In this document: positions 20,101 through 27,731 of the stretch, piece by piece
Layout of the letters: each line of letters opens with the position of its first letter
Position numbering within the stretch: the first letter of the stretch is position 1
Notes under the pieces: model-generated
The model's database searches: none
What the model was told of the DNA's origin: nothing
What the model saw: the letters and a program-made list of their open reading frames with translations, nothing else
Position numbers and translations under genes: made by a program
Assembly (NCBI GenBank): GCA_946403845.1
Contig: CAMJBL010000005.1
Location: 32,719 to 96,718 of the forward strand
Origin: an uncultured Prevotella sp.
GTDB taxonomy: Bacteria > Bacteroidota > Bacteroidia > Bacteroidales > Bacteroidaceae
Reading direction: 5' to 3'
Length of the DNA stretch: 64,000 nucleotides

Positions 20101-20468
20101 CCAACAGCGATGCCATGATTAGCATTCAGTGTTGCACCGTCACAGAGGATAATATTCACCGTACCATCTATGACGAGGCAGCCGCTGTAAGTGACAGGAC
20201 TGCCACTAGGCACATAATAGGTACCGGCGCCCAAAGAAAAATCATTCACAGTGGACTGAGATCCACTCAAAGCCGAAGGGGAATCAGCCCTTGTCTTCAC
20301 AAACTTTGAACCGTCGTACATGTAATAATCTACCTGTGCCAACGTACTTTGTGGAATGAGCATCATGGCAAAGATCGCCAAAAGGATTCTTGTCACAGTG
20401 TTTAGCCGTCTGGTCTTCATCCCGAAAGGCCTCGGCTCCTGTTGATAGTTGAATAATTGTTCAGTCAT
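14121..20468 (-). CDS. Giant MBG/GLUG-like repeat surface protein, 2115 aa
   Basis: Signal peptide-like N-terminus, GLUG-like NCTVTGTNSGESVAGLVAE, multiple MBG/YDG units, C-term WYDMQGRQINKPTKAGLYIRNGQKVVIKNK. Confidence 0.85.
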   Translation of the reverse strand: MTEQLFNYQQEPRPFGMKTRRLNTVTRILLAIFAMMLIPQSTLAQVDYYMYDGSKFVKTRADSPSALSGSQSTVNDFSLGAGTYYVPSGSPVTYSGCLVIDGTVNIILCDGATLNANHGIAVGYDATLNIYGQEKGTGQLIASGYNFNSGGTDYYKGPAIGGYYRQMGNNSATTSQCGKIFIHGGIITASSYSPIGSFDDAAGIGGWGADGASNGPRELTVYGGKVTATGGLYGAGIGGGRNGEGGTVNIYGGEVIATGGDGDRSNNAPARGIGAGVSTAVVAAAPGNGTLTLGSGVTCYGDNTNTDPTGLNPQTTVSTRYQYMKTDRTYDLAVGVTTVKASNASNINSASTGTASFYPATNTLILNNLSANGPIVSNLANLTIVLNDENKLTGTQGYIESNNTSATLTIKKGSDGYLTLTNSTGTSAVSGFASVTLEDVYIHTSNCYKYDDDGSKKMAYLTPSGDYSGWSNVQDLEFTTDVYYPLWIESQQVKGSTASYSCGNGTASFAPASGSTPATLSLKDATIGTSNCIDTSLPELRILLDGVNTLSTCDPNHYSPIYSIVGTSKLIIAKAQNAKSSLLTLSTCYDENTPIRVVRGFSSVEVLDDLLCDITLGNGTTLNDANTLGATVYMNFPLWINGDQVTSLNCGNVLGDLTGKPTVIYDPVNFKLTLDGVSNIRVSGDDPGIKSGLDNLTVNLASGSYFQFNGNARRAAFEGVNGTENIIFETNSANVGLYVSSADKDIIKNFNSITYNNGLSLWKQYSSNYGQFDAAIRTAPWAGDGTSSNPFKITNVADLKQIATEINNNSYTLDQHFELTSDIDCGNEGPMASIGIISNNAFQGTFDGDDGNGGNYKIINQTTPYGLFGFISEKCVIKNLTIDNCTVTGTNSGESVAGLVAEIRSSDAEINNCHVINSSISSGDNDNILNAGGIVGYQFSSTVTGCSVENTTITMTQQNRSSDQKVGGISGYFNGGTIQNCDVKSSTISSQTSGTNELYTGAIAGELGIPVTLTNNTYDASVQVKTKKGSASEVVRSGNDQRGTGQADANGDFDVFYDSNNNVVNGAVLTGLQTINVDVGSNGTVEYLEGYYRYDQQNKKVYALPYSISTQKTKIKATSNLGYDQPTISLTLNGGSYNLANTTAGTDNTGAANATWEFEMPEDDLTATIAFPLDFSNANRTFAISNPADAKKVYDGNQISITQIKTKPSSNSAANTEITLDYNNGDFTITEYKQQTTTELKSLGTTAPTNAGNYKVVIKGNGNFSGTATVDFKIEQADGKVSVTNLTQEVTYDGNSHALSGVSVTGGTAVVTYYEKEADRTAGTSGTTQAPTKANVYYVKVSQGNANYASQDVLVTFTINPADIKNAVITAIAEDAWTYDGTAKKPTPEVKFNNKKLTEGDDFTYSWSNNTNAAKSTDNNAPEVIITGKGNFTKTNSLKFTINKATMTGIQASGYTGAYDGAKHGITVTAPAGATVKYGTNVGSYTDTKSPEYKDYSANPYTVYYEVSQANYNTVTGSQDVVINKRSLSGATIGTIAKQTYNKAPHTPEPDVSLVLTAGGQPTKLEKGTDYKFSYENNTDAGRATIKATGQGNFMGDASWNFDIDKADATITFAPDIVYEATYLDQDFTKTVSNTGDGVVKYSSGDENVATVNQTTGQVSIVGSAPNGILMTATVQDGKNYQYATKTATYTLIVKEATLTGVQATGYTGDYDGAGHGITVTAPAGATVKYGTNANSCTDTRSPEYKDYSANPYKVYYEVSQANFATVKGSQTVTINKRSLSGASISQVANETYNGNPYTPEPDVTLVLVAGNQATKLEKGTDYTLAYENNTNAGTATVKVIGTKNFKDEESVNFTISKADISTAVIDAIAAQTYTGSAITPTPAVTWGGKTLKAGTDFTYSYANNTDAAQSTDTPAPTVTITGKGNFTSSASTKFTILDRVASIDLGGRTFRTYYNASETNRVPDDIQAYIVTGVNGNEVTVQPVSYIPKQTPVLLEAKAGAKSVKNKADDFTTNKLAYATNDVAANGNQYLLYNGEFVRASGTISGKVYLDLGSSSPARSYTINTNNTTAIEGVFDEETDGEEKWYDMQGRQINKPTKAGLYIRNGQKVVIKNK

Positions 20469-20515
20469 AATGGTATTTTTAATGTTATTATTTTCAGTTG
20501 ACTATTATTTGGTTG

Positions 20516-20523
20516 CAAAGATA
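20516..20523 (-). promoter_or_regulatory. Bacteroidetes -7 box (TATCTTTG on minus)
   Basis: CAAAGATA upstream of the giant MBG gene. Confidence 0.5.
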
Positions 20524-20595
20524 CAAAGAAAAAATGAAACGACCAAATTTAATTTTAAAAATAACACGCGCATAAAAAGAAAAAAGCACGCTCTC

Positions 20596-20616
20596 AATTA
20601 CAAATTACAGATTACA
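20596..20616. repeat. 7-bp array AATTACA AATTACA GATTACA
   Basis: Left arm of inverted array pair with 20977-20997. Confidence 0.9.
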
Positions 20617-20715
20617 GTTTTATTTTGGCATGTATTGACTGTTTAATTGGGCTTACTTGGGCGAACCGTAGGATAAGTGCCACTTATTTTCTGAGGACAC
20701 CTGTCTTTCTATAGG

Positions 20716-20751
20716 TTAAGAGCCATCTGCTATTCAGCGAATGGCTCTTAA
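20716..20751. other. Perfect 11-bp stem-loop TTAAGAGCCAT-N14-ATGGCTCTTAA
   Basis: Inverted repeat read in sequence, non-coding region. Confidence 0.85.
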
Positions 20752-20845
20752 TCGTGTATGTAGTTTGGTACTCTGTCCGAATTAGTCTATTAGTCAATTA
20801 GTGTTTTTGAAAATATAAAATGCGTTATAAATAGTCACAAATCCT

Positions 20846-20883
20846 TTCTAATAATAATATATTATAATATATTATTATTAGAA
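20846..20883. repeat. 38-bp perfect AT-rich palindrome
   Basis: TTCTAATAATAATATATTATAATATATTATTATTAGAA equals its own reverse complement. Confidence 0.95.
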
Positions 20884-20976
20884 TATTACAATTTATTTAC
20901 TTCTTATCATAACTAATATACTCAAAACAAAATGACTAATTCACTAATTCACTAACATTGGGTGCCGAATTAAAAC

Positions 20977-20997
20977 TGTAATTTGTAATTCGTAATT
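20977..20997. repeat. 7-bp array TGTAATT TGTAATT CGTAATT
   Basis: Right arm of inverted array pair with 20596-20616. Confidence 0.9.
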
Positions 20998-21201
20998 GGA
21001 TCTATCTTGAAGAGACTTTGAAAACTATTTACATTTGGAACACAAACGAAAAACAGGCATTTTTGCGGCCTAACTAGGAAACAAAAATTTCATCGTTAGA
21101 AAGAAAGTGTTTCCTAGGGAAAGCGCAAAAACTGCATCTGGTGTGGTTTTGCGAAAGTTCTTGACAATATAACAAAGACGCCGGGAGAAAACAAAAACTG
21201 C

Positions 21202-21219
21202 CGCCGTTGGGAAACGGCG
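21202..21219 (-). terminator. Intrinsic terminator of the partner-switching operon
   Basis: CGCCGTT-ggga-AACGGCG, T-rich (GTTTTTGTTTT) downstream on minus. Confidence 0.75.
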
Positions 21220-21250
21220 ACAGCCTATGGTCGGGCAGCGGATAAACGGG

Positions 21251-21592
21251 TTATCCCTGCAAGCTATCGAACTTCTTCAGCAAGGCCTTCAGGCGCTCTA
21301 CGCTGTCAGGATCCTTGTCGTTCTGGGCAATCAGTTCGAGGTTGTGGCGGATGTCGGCCATCTTATCGAACAGGAGCAGAGCCTGCTCATAGCCCTTACC
21401 AATACTGTCAAAGTTTTTCGAAAGCGAATCGTAATCCTCCAGCAGACGCTGCTGCTCGTTGACGCGCTTCTCGTAGTCCTTCAGCAGCTGCTCTCTGTCC
21501 TCATTCTGCTTCTTGACCGACTTCGCCTGCAGGAACAAGGCTACAGCCAGTGCTCCCACGATAACGGCCAATACGATAATAGCGATATCCAT
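21251..21592 (-). CDS. Small membrane-anchored coiled-coil protein
   Basis: N-terminal TM (MDIAIIVLAVIVGALAVALFLQ) then charged heptad-like region; co-directional with STAS gene. Confidence 0.6.
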   Translation of the reverse strand: MDIAIIVLAVIVGALAVALFLQAKSVKKQNEDREQLLKDYEKRVNEQQRLLEDYDSLSKNFDSIGKGYEQALLLFDKMADIRHNLELIAQNDKDPDSVERLKALLKKFDSLQG

Positions 21593-21597
21593 AGTGC

Positions 21598-21909
21598 TTA
21601 ATCCTTTCTCTGTTCAACCTTCATAAACTTCGTAAAGCCCGTCATGGCGAGCACCTTGTAGATTTCAGGGCTGACGTTGGTCATCTTAAACTGTCCGCGC
21701 TGCTGCATCACCGTGCGCATGGTCTTCTGGATGATACGGAGACCCGAGCTGGCCATATAGGTCAGTTCAGAGCAGTCCATCTCGAGATCCACGCCACCGT
21801 CTTTCAATGCCGGCTGGATATCGGCCTCAAATTGATTTGCATTCATGGTGTCGATACGACTACCTGTCTTAATGATGGTTTTACCACCTTCTTTCAAAAT
21901 CTGTGTCAT
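21598..21909 (-). CDS. STAS-domain anti-sigma-factor antagonist
   Basis: SRIDTMNANQFEADIQPALKDGGVDLEMDCSELTYMASSGLRIIQKTM. Confidence 0.9.
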   Translation of the reverse strand: MTQILKEGGKTIIKTGSRIDTMNANQFEADIQPALKDGGVDLEMDCSELTYMASSGLRIIQKTMRTVMQQRGQFKMTNVSPEIYKVLAMTGFTKFMKVEQRKD

Positions 21910-21930
21910 AATTTTTCTATTGTTAATTTG

Positions 21931-22353
21931 TTAATTACTTTGATCTTCAATTCCCTTAGTCATCGTCAACAGGTTCTTGCCTTCCAGACGCTGGTAGGTT
22001 ACCTTGTTCATGATGTTCTTGACGATAAAGATACCCATACCGCCCAAGTCACGGTCGGCTGGGTTGACATCCAGGTCGGTGTCTTCCTTTGCCGTGGGGT
22101 CGAATTCCTTGCCCTGATCGCTCAAGACAAAGGTCAACTCCTTCCCGTCGCTCTTAGCCAACAGCTCAATGTCGGCGATTACGCCTTCCGGATAAGCATA
22201 GAAAATCACATTGGTCACCATCTCCTCCATGACCAGATTCAGGTTCATCTGCAACTCCATGCTCAGCCCTAGTTCCTCGCCGATTTCCTCAACGAACTGG
22301 GCAACTTTCTCCAGTTCAGTGATTTGATTTTTGATGCGGAGTTCCTTTCTCAT
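21931..22353 (-). CDS. RsbW-like ATP-binding anti-sigma/serine kinase
   Basis: LNLVMEEMVTNVIFYAYPEG, FVLSDQGKEFDPTAKEDTDL, DLGGMGIFIVKNIMNKVTYQ. Confidence 0.88.
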   Translation of the reverse strand: MRKELRIKNQITELEKVAQFVEEIGEELGLSMELQMNLNLVMEEMVTNVIFYAYPEGVIADIELLAKSDGKELTFVLSDQGKEFDPTAKEDTDLDVNPADRDLGGMGIFIVKNIMNKVTYQRLEGKNLLTMTKGIEDQSN

Positions 22354-22371
22354 AAACTTATAGATTTGTTA

Positions 22372-24480
22372 TTAGCTATTTCTGATTACTTTCACGCAGA
22401 GCATCGTCAGGTCGTCGTTAGGATCGGCGCCGTCGCGATGCTTCTCCACTTCGGAGGCCAGCAGCTCGATGGTCTGCTTGGAGCTCTCGAAAGGTGTCGT
22501 CTCAAGGATTTCCAGCAGGCGCTCGTCGGAGAACTGCACCTGCTCACGGTTCTCGGCCTCGTTAAGGCCGTCGGTATAGACAAACAGCGGCTGGTTGCTG
22601 ATGTCGGCAATCTCCTCGCCCTCGTAATCAAACTCAGGCATGAGGCCGATTGGCAGGTTGGGAATCATCTCAAGGAACTCGGTCTTACCGTCGCCGATGA
22701 GTACTGGCGGGTTGTGACCGGCGTTGCAGAAATTGAGATGACCCGTGGTGAGGTCGACCAGTCCGATAAACATCGTGACGAACATACCCTGCTCATTATC
22801 GTCGCCCGAGAGGGCATCGTTGATGTGTGTGGCAATCTCAGCGGGCTGCATGCGCTGTGCAGCGAGGGTGCGGAAGAGTCGCGTGGCCTGGGCCATGAAC
22901 AACGAGGCCGGCACACCCTTGCCCGACACGTCGCCCAGACAGAAGTAGAGCAGATCACCCAAGAGGAGATAGCCATACAGGTCGCCTCCCACCTCCTTGG
23001 CGGGGGTCATCGAGGCAAACAGGTCGAGGTCGTCGCGCTCGGGGAACTGACTGGGCACCATCGACATCTGGATGTTACGGGCGATGCGCAGGTCGCTCTC
23101 AATACGCTCCTTGGCGGCGGTGGTCTCCTCCAACTGGTCGTAAGCCGTCAACAGCTGCTGGTGGGTCTCCTCCAGTTTGCCGTGCGCCTGCTCAAGGCTC
23201 TCGTGGGCCTTCTTCAGGCGACGGGCTGAACGGATGCGGAAATAGAGGAAGATGGCCAACGAGAGCACCAGAATGGAGGCAATGGTAATGATGCTGCGCA
23301 TCTGCTCCTCAGCACGCTTCATGCGCTCCTCGTCGAGGGCGTATTTGGTATTCATCTCCGCCAGCTGACGCTTGGTATCGCTGGAGTTGATGGAGTCGTT
23401 GATCTGATACATCTCGTTATAGAGCTTCGCTGCGTCGGCATGGCGTCCCAGATTCGTCAGGATCTCAGCTCGCTGCTGCTTCACACGGATGAGCTCTGCC
23501 ATATCGCCAACACCCTCATGAAGGGCTAACAGCTGGTCGCTCTGCAAAAGGGCCTCAGGATAGAACTCGAGCATGGCGAGATAACGGATGCGGTAGAAAA
23601 GCCAGGAGCGATAGACTGCAGTATCTTCGGAGGGTATATTCTTACGGGCCTCTTCAAGCATCTTATCGGCCTTTTCGATGTCACCCAGTCCAAGCGCAGA
23701 CTCTGCACAACCGAGATAATAATAGGCCCAGTCGGGAAGAAGGCCGGGATTATCCCTGGTCACTTTCTTATCCACAATAAGCTGCTCAAGGAATGCCAAC
23801 CACTGACCGGTCATCCTATCCATATCGGTATAGCGCTGCTGCTTCTCCAACACTTCGCATTGGGTCGTAAACAGCTCTGAAAGCACCTGTGGGATGGGTT
23901 TTTGCCGCATCAGGATATCAATACCCTGCTTATTGATAGCGGCAGCTTCATCCAGATTGTTCATAGTGTAATAGGCATTACCCATCACATAACAGGCGAG
24001 TCCGCTGCCAAAATCATCCTTATCGTCCTTGGCAAACTGATACATCTTCTCAGCCTCCTTCAAGCCTGTAGCCAAAGAGCCGCAATAGACGTAGGTATTC
24101 ACCAAGCAGCTCCACGCATCGTAGAATTTCTCACGGATTCCATGATCACGGATAAAATCAATGTCATCGGGAGCATAATGAATCACAGAGTCGTTCTGGT
24201 CACTGTTATAGAAAAACAAAATACGATTATAACGGGCGTAACTCTCTTCACGCATATTGCCTTGTTTGCGGCTTTCCCGAAGATAATCGTTAATGCATTG
24301 CCACTGAAACTGGTAATCGTCTTCTTCCAGACTGGCCTCATAGAGTAGCGACAATAATTCCAACTTTTCTTGCCCTTGAGCATGCTCCAATCGCTTCTTA
24401 ATGTCGTCGGCTTCCGTCGCAAAAACACCCACCGCCGCCATCAAGAGGCACATACTCACAAACAATCGGCTCAGATTCAT
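22372..24480 (-). CDS. TPR - TM - SpoIIE-family PP2C phosphatase
   Basis: TPR N-half, TM IITIASILVLSLAIFLYFRI, phosphatase ASMTPAKEVGGDLYGYLLLGDLLYFCLGDVSGKGVPASLFM. Confidence 0.9.
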   Translation of the reverse strand: MNLSRLFVSMCLLMAAVGVFATEADDIKKRLEHAQGQEKLELLSLLYEASLEEDDYQFQWQCINDYLRESRKQGNMREESYARYNRILFFYNSDQNDSVIHYAPDDIDFIRDHGIREKFYDAWSCLVNTYVYCGSLATGLKEAEKMYQFAKDDKDDFGSGLACYVMGNAYYTMNNLDEAAAINKQGIDILMRQKPIPQVLSELFTTQCEVLEKQQRYTDMDRMTGQWLAFLEQLIVDKKVTRDNPGLLPDWAYYYLGCAESALGLGDIEKADKMLEEARKNIPSEDTAVYRSWLFYRIRYLAMLEFYPEALLQSDQLLALHEGVGDMAELIRVKQQRAEILTNLGRHADAAKLYNEMYQINDSINSSDTKRQLAEMNTKYALDEERMKRAEEQMRSIITIASILVLSLAIFLYFRIRSARRLKKAHESLEQAHGKLEETHQQLLTAYDQLEETTAAKERIESDLRIARNIQMSMVPSQFPERDDLDLFASMTPAKEVGGDLYGYLLLGDLLYFCLGDVSGKGVPASLFMAQATRLFRTLAAQRMQPAEIATHINDALSGDDNEQGMFVTMFIGLVDLTTGHLNFCNAGHNPPVLIGDGKTEFLEMIPNLPIGLMPEFDYEGEEIADISNQPLFVYTDGLNEAENREQVQFSDERLLEILETTPFESSKQTIELLASEVEKHRDGADPNDDLTMLCVKVIRNS

Positions 24481-24510
24481 AAACCCATCAGTGATTAATT
24501 AGTGATTGTG

Positions 24511-24518
24511 CAAATATA
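24511..24518 (-). promoter_or_regulatory. Bacteroidetes -7 box (TATATTTG on minus)
   Basis: CAAATATA 31 bp upstream of the SpoIIE gene. Confidence 0.5.
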
Positions 24519-24628
24519 CGAAGAGTTTTTGAAATAGCCAACTTTTTGGGCAAAAACTTCCTAAAAGCCGCCTAATTTGATGGAATTCATAGACAAAATA
24601 CCAGAATTCCATGCAAATGTAACAAAAA

Positions 24629-24652
24629 AATGGGACTCTTAAGAGCCCCATT
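24629..24652 (-). terminator. Terminator-like hairpin 3' of fba
   Basis: AATGGGACTCTT/AAGAGCCCCATT, one mismatch. Confidence 0.6.
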
Positions 24653-24673
24653 CTTAAATATGCTTGAATAAAT

Positions 24674-25675
24674 TTAGCACTGTGCGAGCTTGCCGTCAGA
24701 ACCGAGCACATTCACAATCTTGTGGATGTACATCTTCTTCATGTTCTCACGAGCGGGCTTCAGATACTGACGAGGATCGAAGTCTCCAGGATGCTCAGCG
24801 AGGTGCTGACGGATAGCAGCCGTCATAGCCAGACGAGAGTCAGAGTCGATGTTGATCTTGCAGACAGCGCTCTTAGAAGCCTTACGCAGCTGCTCCTCGG
24901 GGATACCGATAGCGGCGTCGAGCTTGCCACCGAACTTGTTGATGGTGTTCACCTCGTCCATAGGAACAGAAGAAGAACCGTGAAGCACGATGGGGAATCC
25001 GGGGAGTTTCTTCTCGATCTCGGCGAGGATGTCGAATGCCAATGGCGGTGGAACGAGCACGCCGTTCACCAGTGTGCACTGCTCAGGAGTGAACTTATGA
25101 GCACCGTGAGAGGTACCGATAGAGATAGCCAGAGAGTCGCAACCTGTACGGGTAGCGAAGTCGATAACCTCCTCGGGCTTGGTGTAGTGAGACTCAGCAG
25201 CGCTGACCTCATCCTCAACACCAGCGAGCACACCGAGCTCAGCCTCAACGGTTACGTCGAACTGATGAGCATAGTCGACCACCTTCTTAGCCAGTGCAAC
25301 GTTCTCCTCGTAAGGGAGGTGAGAACCGTCGATCATCACTGAAGAGAAGCCCATGTCGATACAGTCCTTGCAGAGCTCGAAGCTGTCACCGTGATCCAGG
25401 TGAAGCACGATCTCAGGGTGAGCGCAGCCCAACTCCTTGGCATAAGCCACAGCACCCTCGGCCATGTAACGCAGAATGGTAGCGTTGGCATAGTTACGAG
25501 CGCCCTTGGAAACCTGCATGATCACAGGAGACTTTGTCTCAACAGCAGCCATCACGATAGCCTGCATCTGCTCCATTGTGTTGAAGTTGAAAGCGGGGAT
25601 AGCATAGCCACCGGCTACTGCTCTCTTAAACATCTCGCGGGTATTCACGAGACCCAAATCCTTGTAATTTACCAT
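24674..25675 (-). CDS. fba: Class II fructose-bisphosphate aldolase
   Basis: AIPAFNFNTMEQMQAIVMAA, HLDHGDSFELCKDCIDMGFSSVMIDGSHLPYEENV, HGSSSVP. Confidence 0.95.
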   Translation of the reverse strand: MVNYKDLGLVNTREMFKRAVAGGYAIPAFNFNTMEQMQAIVMAAVETKSPVIMQVSKGARNYANATILRYMAEGAVAYAKELGCAHPEIVLHLDHGDSFELCKDCIDMGFSSVMIDGSHLPYEENVALAKKVVDYAHQFDVTVEAELGVLAGVEDEVSAAESHYTKPEEVIDFATRTGCDSLAISIGTSHGAHKFTPEQCTLVNGVLVPPPLAFDILAEIEKKLPGFPIVLHGSSSVPMDEVNTINKFGGKLDAAIGIPEEQLRKASKSAVCKINIDSDSRLAMTAAIRQHLAEHPGDFDPRQYLKPARENMKKMYIHKIVNVLGSDGKLAQC

Positions 25676-25729
25676 AACAATCTAAAATTAAAATATTTAC
25701 GATTAACTTCCTATTTTCTAAATGCGTTG

Positions 25730-25737
25730 CAAAGGTA
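25730..25737 (-). promoter_or_regulatory. Bacteroidetes -7 box (TACCTTTG on minus) for fba
   Basis: CAAAGGTA. Confidence 0.55.
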
Positions 25738-25746
25738 CGAAAAAAA

Positions 25747-25774
25747 GTGAAGAGTGAAGAGTGAAGAATGAAGA
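25747..25774. repeat. 7-bp array GTGAAGA x4
   Basis: GTGAAGA GTGAAGA GTGAAGA ATGAAGA; inverted partner at 25848. Confidence 0.9.
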
Positions 25775-25847
25775 ATTTGCTGCCGCCAAAGGCCATTTTT
25801 CATTTTATTTGCAATGGCAGCATCCTTAACGGTCGTTTTTGCCAAAC

Positions 25848-25882
25848 TCACTTTTCACTTTTCACTTCTCACTTTTCATTTC
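25848..25882. repeat. 7-bp array TCACTTT x5
   Basis: TCACTTT TCACTTT TCACTTC TCACTTT TCATTTC. Confidence 0.9.
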
Positions 25883-25890
25883 TCTCACCA

Positions 25891-26601
25891 CTAAGAAAGT
25901 GTATGCGTATCCAGATATTGCTGCACCTCCTCCTTATAGTTGTCGGAGATGGGGATAAAGATATCGCCGAACACAATGCGGAAGCGGTCGATAGAGCGAA
26001 CCTCTGGCATGTGGACGATATAGGAGCGATGGGTACGCAGGAATTCCGGACGAGGCAGGTAATCCTCGAGCTTCTTCATACTCATCAGCGACATGATCTT
26101 CTCGCCGTTCTTCAGGCAGATACGCACATAGTCCTTCAGACCTTCCACATACAGGATATCGTCGAGACAGACACGCAGGAGCTTGTATTCGCTCTTGATG
26201 AACATGATACGGTCGTCGTTGTAAGTCTCGCGCTTCTGCAGGACATTATACCAGTCCTGCGCCTTCTCTGTGGCACGCAGGAAGTCCTCATAGCTGATGG
26301 GTTTCAGCAGATAGTCGAGGGCATTGACCTTATAGCCTTCGAGGGCATATTGCGGGAATGCGGTTGTAAAAATGATCTTGGTATCCTTTGGCAGGATCTT
26401 GGCAAACTCCACACCACTCAACTCTGGCATCTGAATATCCAGGAACAACAGCGGCACGGGGTTGTCACGCAGATCGCGCATGGCCGTAATCGCACTATTA
26501 TAGGTACCCGTCAGATTCAGATAGGGTGTTTTTGATACATAACTTTCCAGAAGACCTGCAGCCAATGGCTCGTCATCAATGATGGCACAATTAATTGTCA
26601 T
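25891..26601 (-). CDS. LytTR-family response regulator
   Basis: CAIIDDEPLAAGLLESYVSKTPYLNLTG, LFLDIQMPELSGVEFAK; C-term LytTR (EFLRTHRSYIVHMPEVRSIDRFRI). Confidence 0.95.
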   Translation of the reverse strand: MTINCAIIDDEPLAAGLLESYVSKTPYLNLTGTYNSAITAMRDLRDNPVPLLFLDIQMPELSGVEFAKILPKDTKIIFTTAFPQYALEGYKVNALDYLLKPISYEDFLRATEKAQDWYNVLQKRETYNDDRIMFIKSEYKLLRVCLDDILYVEGLKDYVRICLKNGEKIMSLMSMKKLEDYLPRPEFLRTHRSYIVHMPEVRSIDRFRIVFGDIFIPISDNYKEEVQQYLDTHTLS

Positions 26602-26627
26602 ACTTTCTGTTCTTAATTTTTTAATGA

Positions 26628-27731
26628 TTATAATTGAATAGTTATTTTTGAATAATAAGTTCGTCCGTCTTCGCCTGTTCCCTTTTCCCAGACATACCGC
26701 TCGGGATAGAGCAGATCGAGGCGCCGCTGCACCTGTTCGAGGCCGATACCGTGACCGCTACGGTCCTGTTCCGTCTTGGGGAAGTAGGAGTTCTCGATCG
26801 AGCAGATCAGTTGTTTCTCACCGCCACCCGGAGGCGCGACGGCCTGAATGAGGATGTTGATGAAACTGGGCTCCGTCAGACTGACGCCATGCTTAAAGGC
26901 GTTCTCAAACAAGGAGATGAAGATCAACGGCGCCACGCGGATATCCGCATCAGGGACAATTTTCCTGAAGTTCACTTCCACCGAATTGGGAAGTCGGATC
27001 TTCATCAGGTTGACATAGTTCTCAAGGAACTGTATCTCGTCCTGCAGACTGACAGAGTCCAACATGTTGTCGTAGAGCATGTGGCGCAGCATCTTCGACA
27101 GCTGCTGGATGGCATTCTGGGCCCGATAGGTGTCCATCGCCGTCAGCGCATAGATGTTATTCAGCGTATTCAGCAGGAAATGGGGATTGATCTGCGAACG
27201 AAGACTCTTCAGTTCCGCCTCCGTACGGTCGGCCTCAGCCCTGACGCGTGCCGTCTCTGCATACTTGCGGGCATTGTCGGCCCAGAACCAGCGTTGCGCC
27301 AGCGCGATACAGGTGGCAGCCGTCGCAAAGATGCCGCAGTTGATAAGGTCTCTCAGGAAGAAGAAGAACTCATCGACGGAATCGGGATTCCTGGGCATCA
27401 TGACACCCGGCTGGAACAGCACGCGTGAGTAGTCCATCCAATAGTGCAGCACCAACGAGATGAACAACGCCATCAACACATTGAACATCAGGTAATAGCG
27501 ATGCTTGCCCTGTACGAAATACCGCGGTGTCAGCCAGAAATAGTTGACATAGAACACCACCATCAGCAGCAACGGCGACAAGCAGTTCATGAGATACTGC
27601 GTGAACGTCATGCCCGTGCCGCGCATATACTGCATCGGCGACAAGAACATATAGGCCCAGAACACGACGTGAAGGAAATACTTCAGCCGTTTGTCGAGCA
27701 TCACCTTACCGATTACCTCTTTCTTATTCAT
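26628..27731 (-). CDS. LytS-like membrane sensor histidine kinase
   Basis: His_kinase motif LKSLRSQINPHFLLNTLNNIYALT; start moved to MNKKEVIGKVMLDKRLKYFLHVVFWAYMF. Confidence 0.92.
   Translation of the reverse strand: MNKKEVIGKVMLDKRLKYFLHVVFWAYMFLSPMQYMRGTGMTFTQYLMNCLSPLLLMVVFYVNYFWLTPRYFVQGKHRYYLMFNVLMALFISLVLHYWMDYSRVLFQPGVMMPRNPDSVDEFFFFLRDLINCGIFATAATCIALAQRWFWADNARKYAETARVRAEADRTEAELKSLRSQINPHFLLNTLNNIYALTAMDTYRAQNAIQQLSKMLRHMLYDNMLDSVSLQDEIQFLENYVNLMKIRLPNSVEVNFRKIVPDADIRVAPLIFISLFENAFKHGVSLTEPSFINILIQAVAPPGGGEKQLICSIENSYFPKTEQDRSGHGIGLEQVQRRLDLLYPERYVWEKGTGEDGRTYYSKITIQL

Noticed and set aside
20449-20646. Small plus ORF and other short ORFs in the 20.5-21.2 kb region
   Set aside because: AT-rich, overlaps the promoter of the MBG gene and repeat arrays; no domain.
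24499-24711. 70-aa minus ORF at the fba 3' end
   Set aside because: Runs through the fba terminator and overlaps fba; likely spurious.
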